From positions 1 to 19,586 of the forward strand of contig DATHAL010000036.1 in the NCBI GenBank assembly GCA_035296705.1: 19,586 bases of DNA. Direction: 5' to 3'. The position numbers and the translations under genes were made by a program. The notes beneath the pieces were generated by a model. The model made no database searches. It saw only the letters and a list, made by a program, of their open reading frames with translations, and was not told the origin of the DNA. This DNA is from WHSW01 sp035296705 (lineage in GTDB: Bacteria > Actinomycetota > Thermoleophilia > Solirubrobacterales > 70-9). Each line of letters starts with the position of its first letter. Position 1 is the first letter of the stretch. Of this stretch, positions 5,657 to 13,125 are shown one piece after another.

Positions 5657-7108
5657 TCAGCTCGTCCGCAGATCGGCGAGGGAGTCAGCGAGCCAGTCGA
5701 TCAACCGCCAGGCATCCGGCATCTGGTCGCGGTCGGTGACGATGCCGAAGTCCATCTTCCCGCGGTAGCTCATCACCGTGATGTTGAGGCCCATGCCGTC
5801 CGTGATCACCGAGACCGGGTGGTTGGCGACGAGCTGCGCGCCGGCGCAGTAGAGGGGGATCTGCGGGCCGGGGACGTTCGAGATCACGAGGTTCCAGTTC
5901 GGGCGCCCGCGCCGGCTCGAGGCGAGCGTGAAGGTGGCGCGCGCCGCGCGGGCGAAGACGGCCGGCGGGATGAAGTGGTTCGCGTCCTGGAGGAGCTCGG
6001 CCGGCATCGCACGGTGGCGCTTCTTCATCACGTCGAGCGCATCGTGCGTCTGGCGGAGCCGCTCCGCCGGATCCTCGACGTTCGTAAACAGCGGCGCGCT
6101 CATCAGCATGATCCGGTTGCCGTAGGTGCCGGCCTGCTGCTCGGTCCTCACCGAGACGGGGATCTGGGCGACGAGCGGCACGGGCGGCAGCTCGTCGTGC
6201 TCGACCAGCCAGCGGCGAACGGCGCCGGCGCAGATCGAGACGACGACGTCGTTGACGGTGAACGCGTACTCGTTCTTGACCGCCTTCACCTCGTCGAGGT
6301 CGAGCCTGCCGAAGACGAAGCGCCGGTGCGCGGAGATCCGGCCGTTGAACGAGGTCCGAGGCGGCGTCAGGTTGCTGCGCTCGAGCTCCTGGCCGTCGCG
6401 CGCGCCGCGCACCGTGCGCAGCAGCCGATCGGAGGCCTTCGCGATCGTGCCCGTCCCCGGGATCGTGCCGAAAGCGGTCTCGTCGAGGTTCGGGAGCGCG
6501 CTCGGCAGCGAGCGCAGCATCCTCGCTGGGTAGCGCGGCAGGCCGGCGAGCCCGCGCATCAGCATTCCAACCTCGCCGGGCCGACCCTCCGCGAACGACG
6601 GCACCGGCTCCGGCAGCTCGCGGCCCTCCGGCTCGAGGTCGAAGAGGACGGCCATGATCTCGGCGCCCGAGAGGCCGTCGATGACGGAGTGATGGATCTT
6701 GGTGAGCATCCCGACGCAGCCGTTCTCGAGCCCGTGGATCAGGTAGAGCTCCCACAGCGGCCGGGCGCGGTCGAGCGGTCGGGCCACGATCCGGGCGACC
6801 TGCTCGGCGAGCTTCTCCTTCGTCGGCGGCTGGGGCAGCGCCAGCTCGCGGACGTGAAAGTCGAGGTCGAAGTCCGAGTCGTCGCACCAGTACGGATAGT
6901 CGAGTCCCAGCGGCACCTCCACCAGGTTCCAGCGCAGCGGCGGCAGGAGCGGCAGCCGCTCGGCCATGAGGCTCTGCAGGTCGACGAGCTCCAGCCGTCC
7001 GCTCGGCGCGGTCGAGGGGTCGAGGACCGCGAGCGCGCCGACGTGGCCGCTCTGCCGCGCGCTCTCCAAGGCGAGGAACTGTGCGTCGACGCTCGTCAGC
7101 TGACGCAT
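5657..7108 (-). CDS. Wax ester synthase / diacylglycerol acyltransferase (WS/DGAT)
   Basis: A 483-residue acyl-CoA-dependent O-acyltransferase that makes triacylglycerol or wax ester storage lipid. It probably acts at the inner face of the membrane or on lipid droplets. The active-site motif HHxxxDG is intact (H139, H140, D144, G145 in KIHHSVIDG). RPLWE near 116-120 and SNVPGP in the C-terminal half are further family marks. Length is normal (about 460-490). I chose ATG 7108 because the family begins MRQLTSVDAQFLALE; the upstream frame is leader only. No Shine-Dalgarno is visible; CACACT, a weak -10-like box, ends 7 nt upstream. Such enzymes are abundant in Actinomycetota, often with paralogues. 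The fatty alcohol versus diacylglycerol preference cannot be read from sequence. Confidence 0.9.
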   Translation of the reverse strand: MRQLTSVDAQFLALESARQSGHVGALAVLDPSTAPSGRLELVDLQSLMAERLPLLPPLRWNLVEVPLGLDYPYWCDDSDFDLDFHVRELALPQPPTKEKLAEQVARIVARPLDRARPLWELYLIHGLENGCVGMLTKIHHSVIDGLSGAEIMAVLFDLEPEGRELPEPVPSFAEGRPGEVGMLMRGLAGLPRYPARMLRSLPSALPNLDETAFGTIPGTGTIAKASDRLLRTVRGARDGQELERSNLTPPRTSFNGRISAHRRFVFGRLDLDEVKAVKNEYAFTVNDVVVSICAGAVRRWLVEHDELPPVPLVAQIPVSVRTEQQAGTYGNRIMLMSAPLFTNVEDPAERLRQTHDALDVMKKRHRAMPAELLQDANHFIPPAVFARAARATFTLASSRRGRPNWNLVISNVPGPQIPLYCAGAQLVANHPVSVITDGMGLNITVMSYRGKMDFGIVTDRDQMPDAWRLIDWLADSLADLRTS

Positions 7109-7149
7109 CGCGCCGAGTGTGTCACTTCGGCGGGCTTCGCGACGCCGGC

Positions 7150-7187
7150 TCGACCCCGCGCTAACGCAGCCCAAAGGCCGGGGTCGA
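7150..7187. repeat. 9-bp inverted repeat between ICL-family and WS/DGAT genes
   Basis: TCGACCCCG (7150-7158) and CGGGGTCGA (7179-7187) are perfect complements across 20 nt, in the 93-bp gap 3' of the ICL-family gene and 5' of WS/DGAT. It may be a GC-rich terminator lacking a U-tract for the upstream gene, or an operator. A second bulged stem (about 7113-7130) lies next to the WS/DGAT start. Confidence 0.35.
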
Positions 7188-7201
7188 ATCTCGGAAAGCC
7201 G

Positions 7202-7999
7202 CTATCCGGTTAGCCACTCAGCTGGCGAGCGCGCGCCGCGCAGCACGGAGAAGTCGCCCGCGTCGCGCATCCGCTCGGCCGCCTCGACGATGGCGCCGAC
7301 CCCGACGAAGCCGAGCCAGCTGCCGAGGCTTACCCGCTGCCCGCCCGCCTCGACGATCTCGGTCATCGAGAGGCCCGGGGTTGCGAGTACGTTGACCGGC
7401 CTCGAGGTCGCCGCCGCAACCCCCCTGATCTGGTCAGCCTCGCGAAGGCCCGGCGCGTAGACGACGTCGGCGCCCGCGCGCTCGTATGCCTGCAGCCGCG
7501 CGACCGTGTCGTCGAGATCCGGGTTGCCGCGGAAGTGGTTCTCGGCGCGGGCGGTGAGCGTGAACTGGAAATCGAGCGCTCGCGCCGTCTCGACGGCGGC
7601 CGCGATCCGCTCCGTCGCGTGCTCGAGGTCGTAGATGTGGCCGTCGGGGTCGTAGTCCTCGATCGACCCGCCGACCGCGCCCGCCTCGGCGACGCGGCCG
7701 ATCGCTGTCGCCGCGTCCTCGGGCTCCGGCCCGTATCCGTTCTCCAGGTCGACCGAGAGCGGTAGCTCGGTCGCGTCGTCGAGCGCCGCCACGTGCTCGA
7801 CCACCTCGTCCAGGGTCACCGCGCCGTCGGCGCGGCCGAGGGTGAAGGCGAAGCCGGCGCTGGTCGTCGCGAGGGCCTTGAACCCCAGGCCTGCCAGGAC
7901 CTTGGCCGATCCCGCATCCCAGGCGTTCGCGAGGATGAACGGCTCACCCTCGTGGAGGGCCTTGAACTCGGCCCCCTTGTCCGCCTGCGTGCGCGCCAC
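7202..7999 (-). CDS. Isocitrate lyase / PEP mutase family protein
   Basis: A 265-residue (beta/alpha)8 enzyme of the ICL/PEPM superfamily, whose members form or break C-C or C-P bonds next to a carboxylate with Mg2+. Landmarks: NAWDAGSA (25-32), TTSAGFAFTLG (45-55), SVDLENGYG with D84 and E86 as likely Mg ligands, and SIEDYD (112-117). It lacks the KKCGH loop of true isocitrate lyase, so it belongs to the broad carboxyphosphonoenolpyruvate-mutase/oxaloacetate-hydrolase-like set; the reaction is unknown. GTG 7999 starts 5 nt after the greA stop, so the two are probably co-transcribed. An inverted repeat follows the stop. Confidence 0.85.
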   Translation of the reverse strand: MARTQADKGAEFKALHEGEPFILANAWDAGSAKVLAGLGFKALATTSAGFAFTLGRADGAVTLDEVVEHVAALDDATELPLSVDLENGYGPEPEDAATAIGRVAEAGAVGGSIEDYDPDGHIYDLEHATERIAAAVETARALDFQFTLTARAENHFRGNPDLDDTVARLQAYERAGADVVYAPGLREADQIRGVAAATSRPVNVLATPGLSMTEIVEAGGQRVSLGSWLGFVGVGAIVEAAERMRDAGDFSVLRGARSPAEWLTG

Positions 8000-8004
8000 C
8001 GGCG

Positions 8005-8475
8005 TCAGCCGACCTCGAGGACCTCAAGCCGCTTCATTCCGCGCGGGGTCTCGAGCTCCACGGTCTGTCCCGGCCCGCCGCCGAGGAGCGCCCGTCCGAT
8101 CGGGCTCTCGACCGAGACCTTGCCCTCGGCGACCGACGCCTCGAGCGGGTGGACGAGCGTGACCGCCTTGGTCTCTTCGCTGGCCATGTCGCGGTAGCTC
8201 ACGCGCGTGCCCACAGCGATCGCGCCGTTGCCGCCCGCGCCCTCCTCGACCACGGCGCTCGCGAGGTGGTGTTCGAGGAGGCGGATCCGCGCCTCGTTCA
8301 TGCTCTGCGCCTCGCGCGCCGCGTGGTACTCGGCGTTCTCCTTGAGGTCGCCGAACTCGCGCGCCGTCTTGATCGACTGCACGATCTCCGCTCGGCGCAC
8401 CTCGCGCAGGTGCCTGAGCTCGGCCTCCGCCTTCGCCTTGCCCTCGGGGGTGATCGAGTTTCTCTCGGTCGGCAT
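8005..8475 (-). CDS. greA: Transcription elongation factor GreA
   Basis: The 156-residue protein rescues backtracked RNA polymerase by stimulating transcript cleavage through the secondary channel. The N-terminal antiparallel coiled coil (about 8-75) carries the acidic tip and conserved DLKENAEYHAAREAQ (43-57; D43 and E46 are the predicted Mg-coordinating residues). The C-terminal FKBP-like domain contains SPIGRALLG (123-131) and ends with a beta hairpin. Length is standard. ATG 8475 has no Shine-Dalgarno, but TACCCT ends 9 nt upstream. The ICL-family gene follows after 5 nt; the FAD/Fe-S gene ends 34 nt upstream on the same strand. Confidence 0.95.
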   Translation of the reverse strand: MPTERNSITPEGKAKAEAELRHLREVRRAEIVQSIKTAREFGDLKENAEYHAAREAQSMNEARIRLLEHHLASAVVEEGAGGNGAIAVGTRVSYRDMASEETKAVTLVHPLEASVAEGKVSVESPIGRALLGGGPGQTVELETPRGMKRLEVLEVG

Positions 8476-8484
8476 GAGCCGCGC

Positions 8485-8490
8485 AGGGTA
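8485..8490 (-). promoter_or_regulatory. Putative -10 box (TACCCT) of greA
   Basis: TACCCT on the minus strand ends 9 nt before ATG 8475, in the 34-bp gap after the FAD/Fe-S gene. No clear -35 is seen. It would give greA its own near-leaderless transcript. Confidence 0.35.
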
Positions 8491-8509
8491 GCGAGAGCCC
8501 GAACCGATC

Positions 8510-11437
8510 CTACGGCCGCGTGAGCTCCTCGAGCGCGAAGGCGAACGACTCGTACGCCTTGCCGGTGCCCTGCTGGAGCCCGATCTCGCAGGTCCGATTC
8601 GAGCAGAGCGCGGCCTCGAACTCGCGGCCCTCGATCTCGGCTGCCGCGTCGGCGGTGGCGGCGGCTGGCAGCTCTGGATGGAGCATGCCCCGATCGCCGG
8701 CGAAGCCGCAGCACGTGGAGCTCACGGGGACCACGACCTCCTCGGCGAGCTCATGGGCAAGGGCGACCAGGTCCGCGTCCGTGCCCAGGTGGCGGCTCGC
8801 ACAGGGCGGGTGCACGACCGCCGAGCGGAGCCTTCGCTTCCGCTCGAGGCGCGGCAGGAGGCGCCCACGCGCCCACCGGGCCGAGTCGAGGATCTCGAGC
8901 CTCGCGTGGCGCTCGGCGTTCTCATCGCTCAGCAACGCGGCCATCTCGGAGGCGAGTCCGAGCGAGCAGGAGCTCGCGTCGCAGACCACCGCGAGCGCTC
9001 CGGCGTCCGTCCACCGCCAGAGCGCGTCCACGGTGTGGTTTGCCATCCGTCGCGCGCCATCGCCGTAGCCCTTCGAGCTCCACGGGACGGCGCAGCAGTG
9101 GCCGGCAACGTCGGATGGGATCCAGAGCGGCAGGCGCGCGCGCTCCGCGACGCTCACGAGCGCCTGCGGCAGGCCGAGCCCCGACCCGCCGGGCGCGCCG
9201 CGGGCGCGGCCGAAGATGCGGTTCACGCAGGCGGGCAGGTAGACGGCCGCGGCGCCCTCCCTGCGGGTCTCCGGGAGCTCGGCCGGTGCCGGGCGCGGCA
9301 TGTTCTCGGGCCACTCGGGAACGAGCTCGTCGCTGAGCGCGCGTCGCGCCACGCGGCTGGCGCCGCGAAGCGCCGGGGCTCCAGCGCGCGGCAAGCGCTC
9401 CCCCAGCTCGAGGCCGCGCCGCGCCACCGCCTCGGCCGCTGCCCAGCGGTCCGCGAGCCGCCGCGCCACGCGCTGCGCGCGGTCGGTCCGCTGGCGTGCG
9501 CGCAGGGCCTTGACGAGCTTGCCGGTATCGATCCCGACGGGACAGGAGAGCTGGCATGTGCCGTCCGCCGCGCACGTCTCGACCGCGTCGTACTCGTACT
9601 CGGCGAGGAGCGTCTCGAGCACCGGCGAACCGGGCGCCTGCCTCGCCATCTCGCGCCGCAGGACGATCCGCTGGCGGGGCGTCGTCGTCAGGTGACGGCT
9701 CGGGCACACCGGCTCGCAGAACCCACACTCCACGCAGGTCGTCGCCTCCTCCTCGATCGGCGGCGTCGTCTTCAGGTCCTTGAGGTGAACGCCGGGGTCG
9801 TCGTTGAGGATGACGCCGGGCGCGAGCACGCCGTCCGGGTCGGCGAGCCGCTTCACGTGGCGCATCAGCTCCACGGCCTTGGCGCCCCACTCGCGCTCGA
9901 CGAAGGGCGCCATGTTGACTCCCGTGCCGTGCTCGGCCTTGAGCGAGCCGTCGTACTTGTCGATCACGAGCGCGATCAGCCCCTCCATGAACGCGTCGTA
10001 GCGCTCGAGGTCCTCGCGCCTGGAGAAGTCCGGCGTGAGCATGAAGTGGAGGTTTCCGGCGGACGCGTGGCCCGCGACCCCGGGGAGGAAGCCGTGTTCT
10101 CCGAGCAGCGCCTGGAGGTCGGCGGCCATCTCCGCAATCCGCTCCGGGCGCACGCAGACGTCCTCGACGATCAGCGCGGTGCCCGGCGGCCGCATCTTTC
10201 CGACCAGCCCGTGCATCCCCTCGCGCACGGTCCAGTACATGTGGACCGTCTCGGGATCGCGATGGAACTCGGGCGCTCGGATCAGCTCCCGGTCGGCCAG
10301 GACCCGTTCGGCCTGCTCCTCGGCGGCGTCGAGCTCCTCGTCGTCGGCACCGCCGAACTCCACCAGGAGGGCGGCGGAGCCCGGGTCGAGCCCCTTCCAG
10401 CTCTCGGGTGTGCCCCGGATGTTGTGGGCGGCGACGATCAACGCCGGGGCGACCATCAACTCGACCGCGCGGGCGCCCGCCGCGACCAGCTCCCGGACCG
10501 GCTCGACCGCTGCGTCGACGGTCGGGAAGTGAAGCCACGAGCAGGTCGTCCTCGCCGGCTGCGCCACGGTCTCGAAGACGACCTCGGCGACGAACGCGAG
10601 CGTCCCCTCCGAGCCGATCACGAGCCGCTGGAAGATCTCGAGCGGCGTCTCCGCGTCGAGGAAGGCGCAGAGCCGGTAGCCGGTCGTGTTCTTGATCTCG
10701 AACTTGCTCCGGATCCGCGCCGTGAGCTCCTCGTCGGCGACGACCTCGCCGCGGATCCGGGCGAGGCCCTGAGCGAGCTCCGGCTCCGCCTCCGCGAAGT
10801 GCTCCTCGGCACCGGGCTCCGCCGTATCGATCAGCGTTCCCGAAGGGAGGACGAGGCTCATGGAGCGCACGGTGCGGTAGCTGTCGTGGGTCACCCCGCA
10901 GCGCATTCCGCCGGAGTTGTTGGCGACGACGCCGCCGACGCAGGCGATGTCGGTGGAGGCCGGGTCGGGGCCGAGCCTGTAGCCGAGCGGGGCGAGCACG
11001 CGGTTCACATGACCGAGCACGGTGCCCGGTTTCACCCGCGCCAGTCGGCCGCCGTCCTCGACCGCGACGCCGCGGAAATGCCGGCGGACGTCGAGGAGGA
11101 TCCCGTCGGACTGCGCCTGGCCGTTGAGGCTGGTGCCGCCGGCGCGGAAGGTCACCGGGATGCGCGCGCGGCGTCCGAAGGCGAGGACCTTGGCGACGTC
11201 GCCTGCATCGCGTGCCGCCACCACCGCCCGCGGAAACCGGCGGTAGGGACTCGCATCGGAGGCGTAGCGAACGAGATCGCTGGCGCGGGTCAGCAGCCGG
11301 TCGGCGCCGAGCAGCGCCTCGAGCTCGCGGCGAAGCGGCTCCGGCGTACCGGCGGCGACCCAGTCCGGCGCTGCGTCCTCTGCCGGGCCGAGCGTCTCGG
11401 GCGCGAGCGGCGGGATCCTCGGGGCTAGAAGAGCCAC
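8510..11437 (-). CDS. FAD- and Fe-S-containing D-2-hydroxyacid dehydrogenase (D-lactate dehydrogenase type)
   Basis: The 975-residue fused enzyme oxidises a D-2-hydroxyacid such as D-lactate or glycolate to the 2-oxoacid and passes electrons to a membrane or soluble acceptor. Order: PCMH-type FAD domain (about 65-290: FRAGGTSLNGQAQ, DPASTDIACVGGVVANNSGG); the FAD-oxidase C-terminal domain; two [4Fe-4S] motifs, CVECGFCEPVCP near 566 and TCAADGTCQLSCPVG near 620; then GlpC-like CCG domains (LPACVNRIFG near 734, CCGFAGDRG near 908). The start is placed at GTG 11437, overlapping the decarboxylase stop by 13 nt; the open frame further upstream is only the shadow of that gene. Overlap implies a joint transcript. 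The substrate is uncertain; D-lactate is the default for this architecture. Confidence 0.88.
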   Translation of the reverse strand: MALLAPRIPPLAPETLGPAEDAAPDWVAAGTPEPLRRELEALLGADRLLTRASDLVRYASDASPYRRFPRAVVAARDAGDVAKVLAFGRRARIPVTFRAGGTSLNGQAQSDGILLDVRRHFRGVAVEDGGRLARVKPGTVLGHVNRVLAPLGYRLGPDPASTDIACVGGVVANNSGGMRCGVTHDSYRTVRSMSLVLPSGTLIDTAEPGAEEHFAEAEPELAQGLARIRGEVVADEELTARIRSKFEIKNTTGYRLCAFLDAETPLEIFQRLVIGSEGTLAFVAEVVFETVAQPARTTCSWLHFPTVDAAVEPVRELVAAGARAVELMVAPALIVAAHNIRGTPESWKGLDPGSAALLVEFGGADDEELDAAEEQAERVLADRELIRAPEFHRDPETVHMYWTVREGMHGLVGKMRPPGTALIVEDVCVRPERIAEMAADLQALLGEHGFLPGVAGHASAGNLHFMLTPDFSRREDLERYDAFMEGLIALVIDKYDGSLKAEHGTGVNMAPFVEREWGAKAVELMRHVKRLADPDGVLAPGVILNDDPGVHLKDLKTTPPIEEEATTCVECGFCEPVCPSRHLTTTPRQRIVLRREMARQAPGSPVLETLLAEYEYDAVETCAADGTCQLSCPVGIDTGKLVKALRARQRTDRAQRVARRLADRWAAAEAVARRGLELGERLPRAGAPALRGASRVARRALSDELVPEWPENMPRPAPAELPETRREGAAAVYLPACVNRIFGRARGAPGGSGLGLPQALVSVAERARLPLWIPSDVAGHCCAVPWSSKGYGDGARRMANHTVDALWRWTDAGALAVVCDASSCSLGLASEMAALLSDENAERHARLEILDSARWARGRLLPRLERKRRLRSAVVHPPCASRHLGTDADLVALAHELAEEVVVPVSSTCCGFAGDRGMLHPELPAAATADAAAEIEGREFEAALCSNRTCEIGLQQGTGKAYESFAFALEELTRP

Positions 11438-13023
11438 ATCCCCGGCGCCACGCCGACCTCGACCAATTCCGGGCGCTCGGACGCGATCGCCTCTCCGAGC
11501 GCCTCCCGGAGCTCCGCGGCGTCCTCGACCCGGCGTGCGCTGACGCCGTAGCCGCTCGCGACCGCAGCGGTGTCGAGCGCCGGTAGGTCGAGGCCCGGCG
11601 CGCCCGTCACCCCCTCGATCTCGGCGAACCACTTGAGGATCGCGTACTCGCTGTTCCGCAGCACCAGGAAAGTGACCGGCGCTCCGTAGGCGACGGCGCT
11701 CCAGAACGCCGTCACCGCGTACTGAACCGACCCCTCGCCCACCACGCACACGACTGGGCGGTCGGGTTGGGCGAGCTGCACGCCGACCGCCGCCGCGAGC
11801 CCGAAGCCGAGCCCGCCGCCGGCGCCGAAGTAGTAGCTGCCGGGCTTCGAGATTCGGAGCTGGTTGCGAAGCGCGAGCGTCGAGGACGGCGACTCGAGCA
11901 CGACGATCCCGTCGGCCGGAAACGCCGCGCCGAGCGCGTGCATCGCCGCCGTGCCCGTGATCGGGTCCTGCTCGGGCCCGGGCACGGCATCGGGCAGCGG
12001 TTCGCCGGGGTCGCGGCTCGACTCGCCGACGAGCTCGACGAGGCGTTCGAGCGCGAGCCGCACGTCCGCGACGATCGCCTCGCCCATCGGGGCCCGGGCC
12101 GCCTCGTCGGGATCGGACGTGATCTCGACCAGGGTGGCGCCCTCCGGAAGCAGCGGCCCGGCGATGTTCGGGTAGTACGGGAACACCGACGAGCCGACGA
12201 CGAGGATCAGGTCGTGGCCCACGAGCGTCTCGGAGAGCGGCCCGATTGCCGGCGGCAGCACGCCCCGGAAGTTCGGGTGCCCTTCGGGGAAGCCGAGCCG
12301 CCCGCCACCCGGGGCGGGAGTCGCGAACACCGGCAGCCGTTGGCGCTCGGCGAGGGCGACGGCGATCTCCCAGGCGCCGCTCGCATCGATGTCCGGGCCC
12401 GCGACCATCACCGGGTTCGTCGCGCTCTCGAGGCGCCGGGCGAGCTCCGCAACCGCCTCCGGGTCGGGAGCGGCGCGCCCGCTCGTGCGGCGCGCGACCG
12501 CCGCGGCTGCGTCGCCGTCATCGACCTCGGCGTCCCAGTCGTCGAAGGGGATCGAGACGAAGGTCGGCCCCCTCGGCGCCAGCGCCGCCAGGTGCGTGGC
12601 CCGCGCCAGCGCCAACGGGACGTCGGCCGCGCGCGCCGGCTCGTAGCTCCACTTGACGAGCGGATGCGGCATCCGCGTGGCATCCCGGTTCGTGAGGTTC
12701 GCCTGAAGCGTGATCAGCGATCGCGCCTGGTTTCCGGCCGTGATCACCAGGGGCGAGTGGTTCGCCTGGGCATTGAAGATCGCGCCCATCGCGTTTCCGA
12801 CACCGGGCGCCGTATGGAGGTTGACGAGCGCCGGCCCGCCGCTCGCCTGCGCGTAGCCATCGGCCATTCCCACGACGACCGCCTCCTGGAGCCCGAGGAC
12901 GTACGTGAAGTCCTCCGGGAACTCCTTCAGCATCGGCAGTTCCGTCGAGCCGGGATTGCCGAACACCGTCGTCATCCCGCGGGCGCGGAAGAGCTCGAAT
13001 GACGCTTCGCGGACCGAGGCCAA
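11425..13023 (-). CDS. ThDP-dependent decarboxylase, benzoylformate decarboxylase-like
   Basis: A 532-residue thiamine-diphosphate enzyme with the three-domain pyruvate-decarboxylase/acetolactate-synthase fold. With TTG 13023 as start, S26 (NPGSTE), E47 (LQEA) and H70 (NLHTAPG) fall at the residue numbers known for benzoylformate decarboxylase. The second catalytic His (H281, in FRYH) is replaced by Tyr in FPYY (residues 281-284). The ThDP/Mg motif reads GEGS (429-432) to N457, with Glu where Asp is usual. It therefore probably decarboxylates or ligates a 2-oxoacid, but a strict benzoylformate activity is doubtful. The TTG is supported by a promoter ending 10 nt upstream. Longer frames to 13677 run antisense to the cyclase and are rejected. 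Confidence 0.85.
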   Translation of the reverse strand: MASVREASFELFRARGMTTVFGNPGSTELPMLKEFPEDFTYVLGLQEAVVVGMADGYAQASGGPALVNLHTAPGVGNAMGAIFNAQANHSPLVITAGNQARSLITLQANLTNRDATRMPHPLVKWSYEPARAADVPLALARATHLAALAPRGPTFVSIPFDDWDAEVDDGDAAAAVARRTSGRAAPDPEAVAELARRLESATNPVMVAGPDIDASGAWEIAVALAERQRLPVFATPAPGGGRLGFPEGHPNFRGVLPPAIGPLSETLVGHDLILVVGSSVFPYYPNIAGPLLPEGATLVEITSDPDEAARAPMGEAIVADVRLALERLVELVGESSRDPGEPLPDAVPGPEQDPITGTAAMHALGAAFPADGIVVLESPSSTLALRNQLRISKPGSYYFGAGGGLGFGLAAAVGVQLAQPDRPVVCVVGEGSVQYAVTAFWSAVAYGAPVTFLVLRNSEYAILKWFAEIEGVTGAPGLDLPALDTAAVASGYGVSARRVEDAAELREALGEAIASERPELVEVGVAPGMWLF

Positions 13024-13033
13024 GGAACGGCGG

Positions 13034-13062
13034 ACTCTATTCGCGCTCCGCGGCGCGGGCAA
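13034..13062 (-). promoter_or_regulatory. Promoter of the decarboxylase/dehydrogenase operon
   Basis: On the minus strand, TTGCCC (-35, plus-strand 13057-13062) and TAGAGT (-10, 13034-13039) are separated by exactly 17 bp. Both match the sigma-70-type TTGnnn and TAnnnT cores. The -10 ends 10 nt before TTG 13023, so the leader is only a few bases. This is the best -35/-10 pair in the window. Confidence 0.5.
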
Positions 13063-13069
13063 CGCGATT

Positions 13070-13112
13070 GTTACATCGACTGGTGTAACGGTCACGGCAC
13101 AGCTGGTGTAAT
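13070..13112. promoter_or_regulatory. Operator-like inverted and direct repeats in divergent promoter
   Basis: GTTACA (13070-13075) and TGTAAC (13084-13089) form a perfect 6-bp inverted repeat with an 8-bp spacer. The right half, TGGTGTAA (13081-13088), recurs as a direct repeat at 13104-13111, 23 bp or about two helical turns away. The cluster lies just upstream of the -35 of the decarboxylase operon and within 60 bp of the cyclase start. The layout suggests a dimeric regulator site controlling one or both units. No regulator gene is adjacent. Confidence 0.45.
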
Positions 13113-13125
13113 CCGGGGAGGCCGA

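Noticed and set aside
7133..7201. tRNA-like T-arm (CCGGG-GTCGAAT-CTCGG)
   Set aside because: The loop lacks the TTC start, no anticodon stem forms at the right distance, and the acceptor pairs over only 5 bases. Chance similarity.
5426..7213. Plus-strand frame of 595 codons opposite VOC and WS/DGAT
   Set aside because: Low-complexity Arg/His/Asp translation; the opposite strand carries HHxxxDG and other family motifs.
8678..11428. Plus-strand frame of 916 codons opposite the FAD/Fe-S dehydrogenase
   Set aside because: No domain or motif is present, and the opposite strand has intact FAD, Fe-S and CCG motifs over the same span.
11438..11749. N-terminal extension of the FAD/Fe-S dehydrogenase frame
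   Set aside because: It overlaps the ThDP-binding region of the decarboxylase on the same strand in another frame and has no conserved content.
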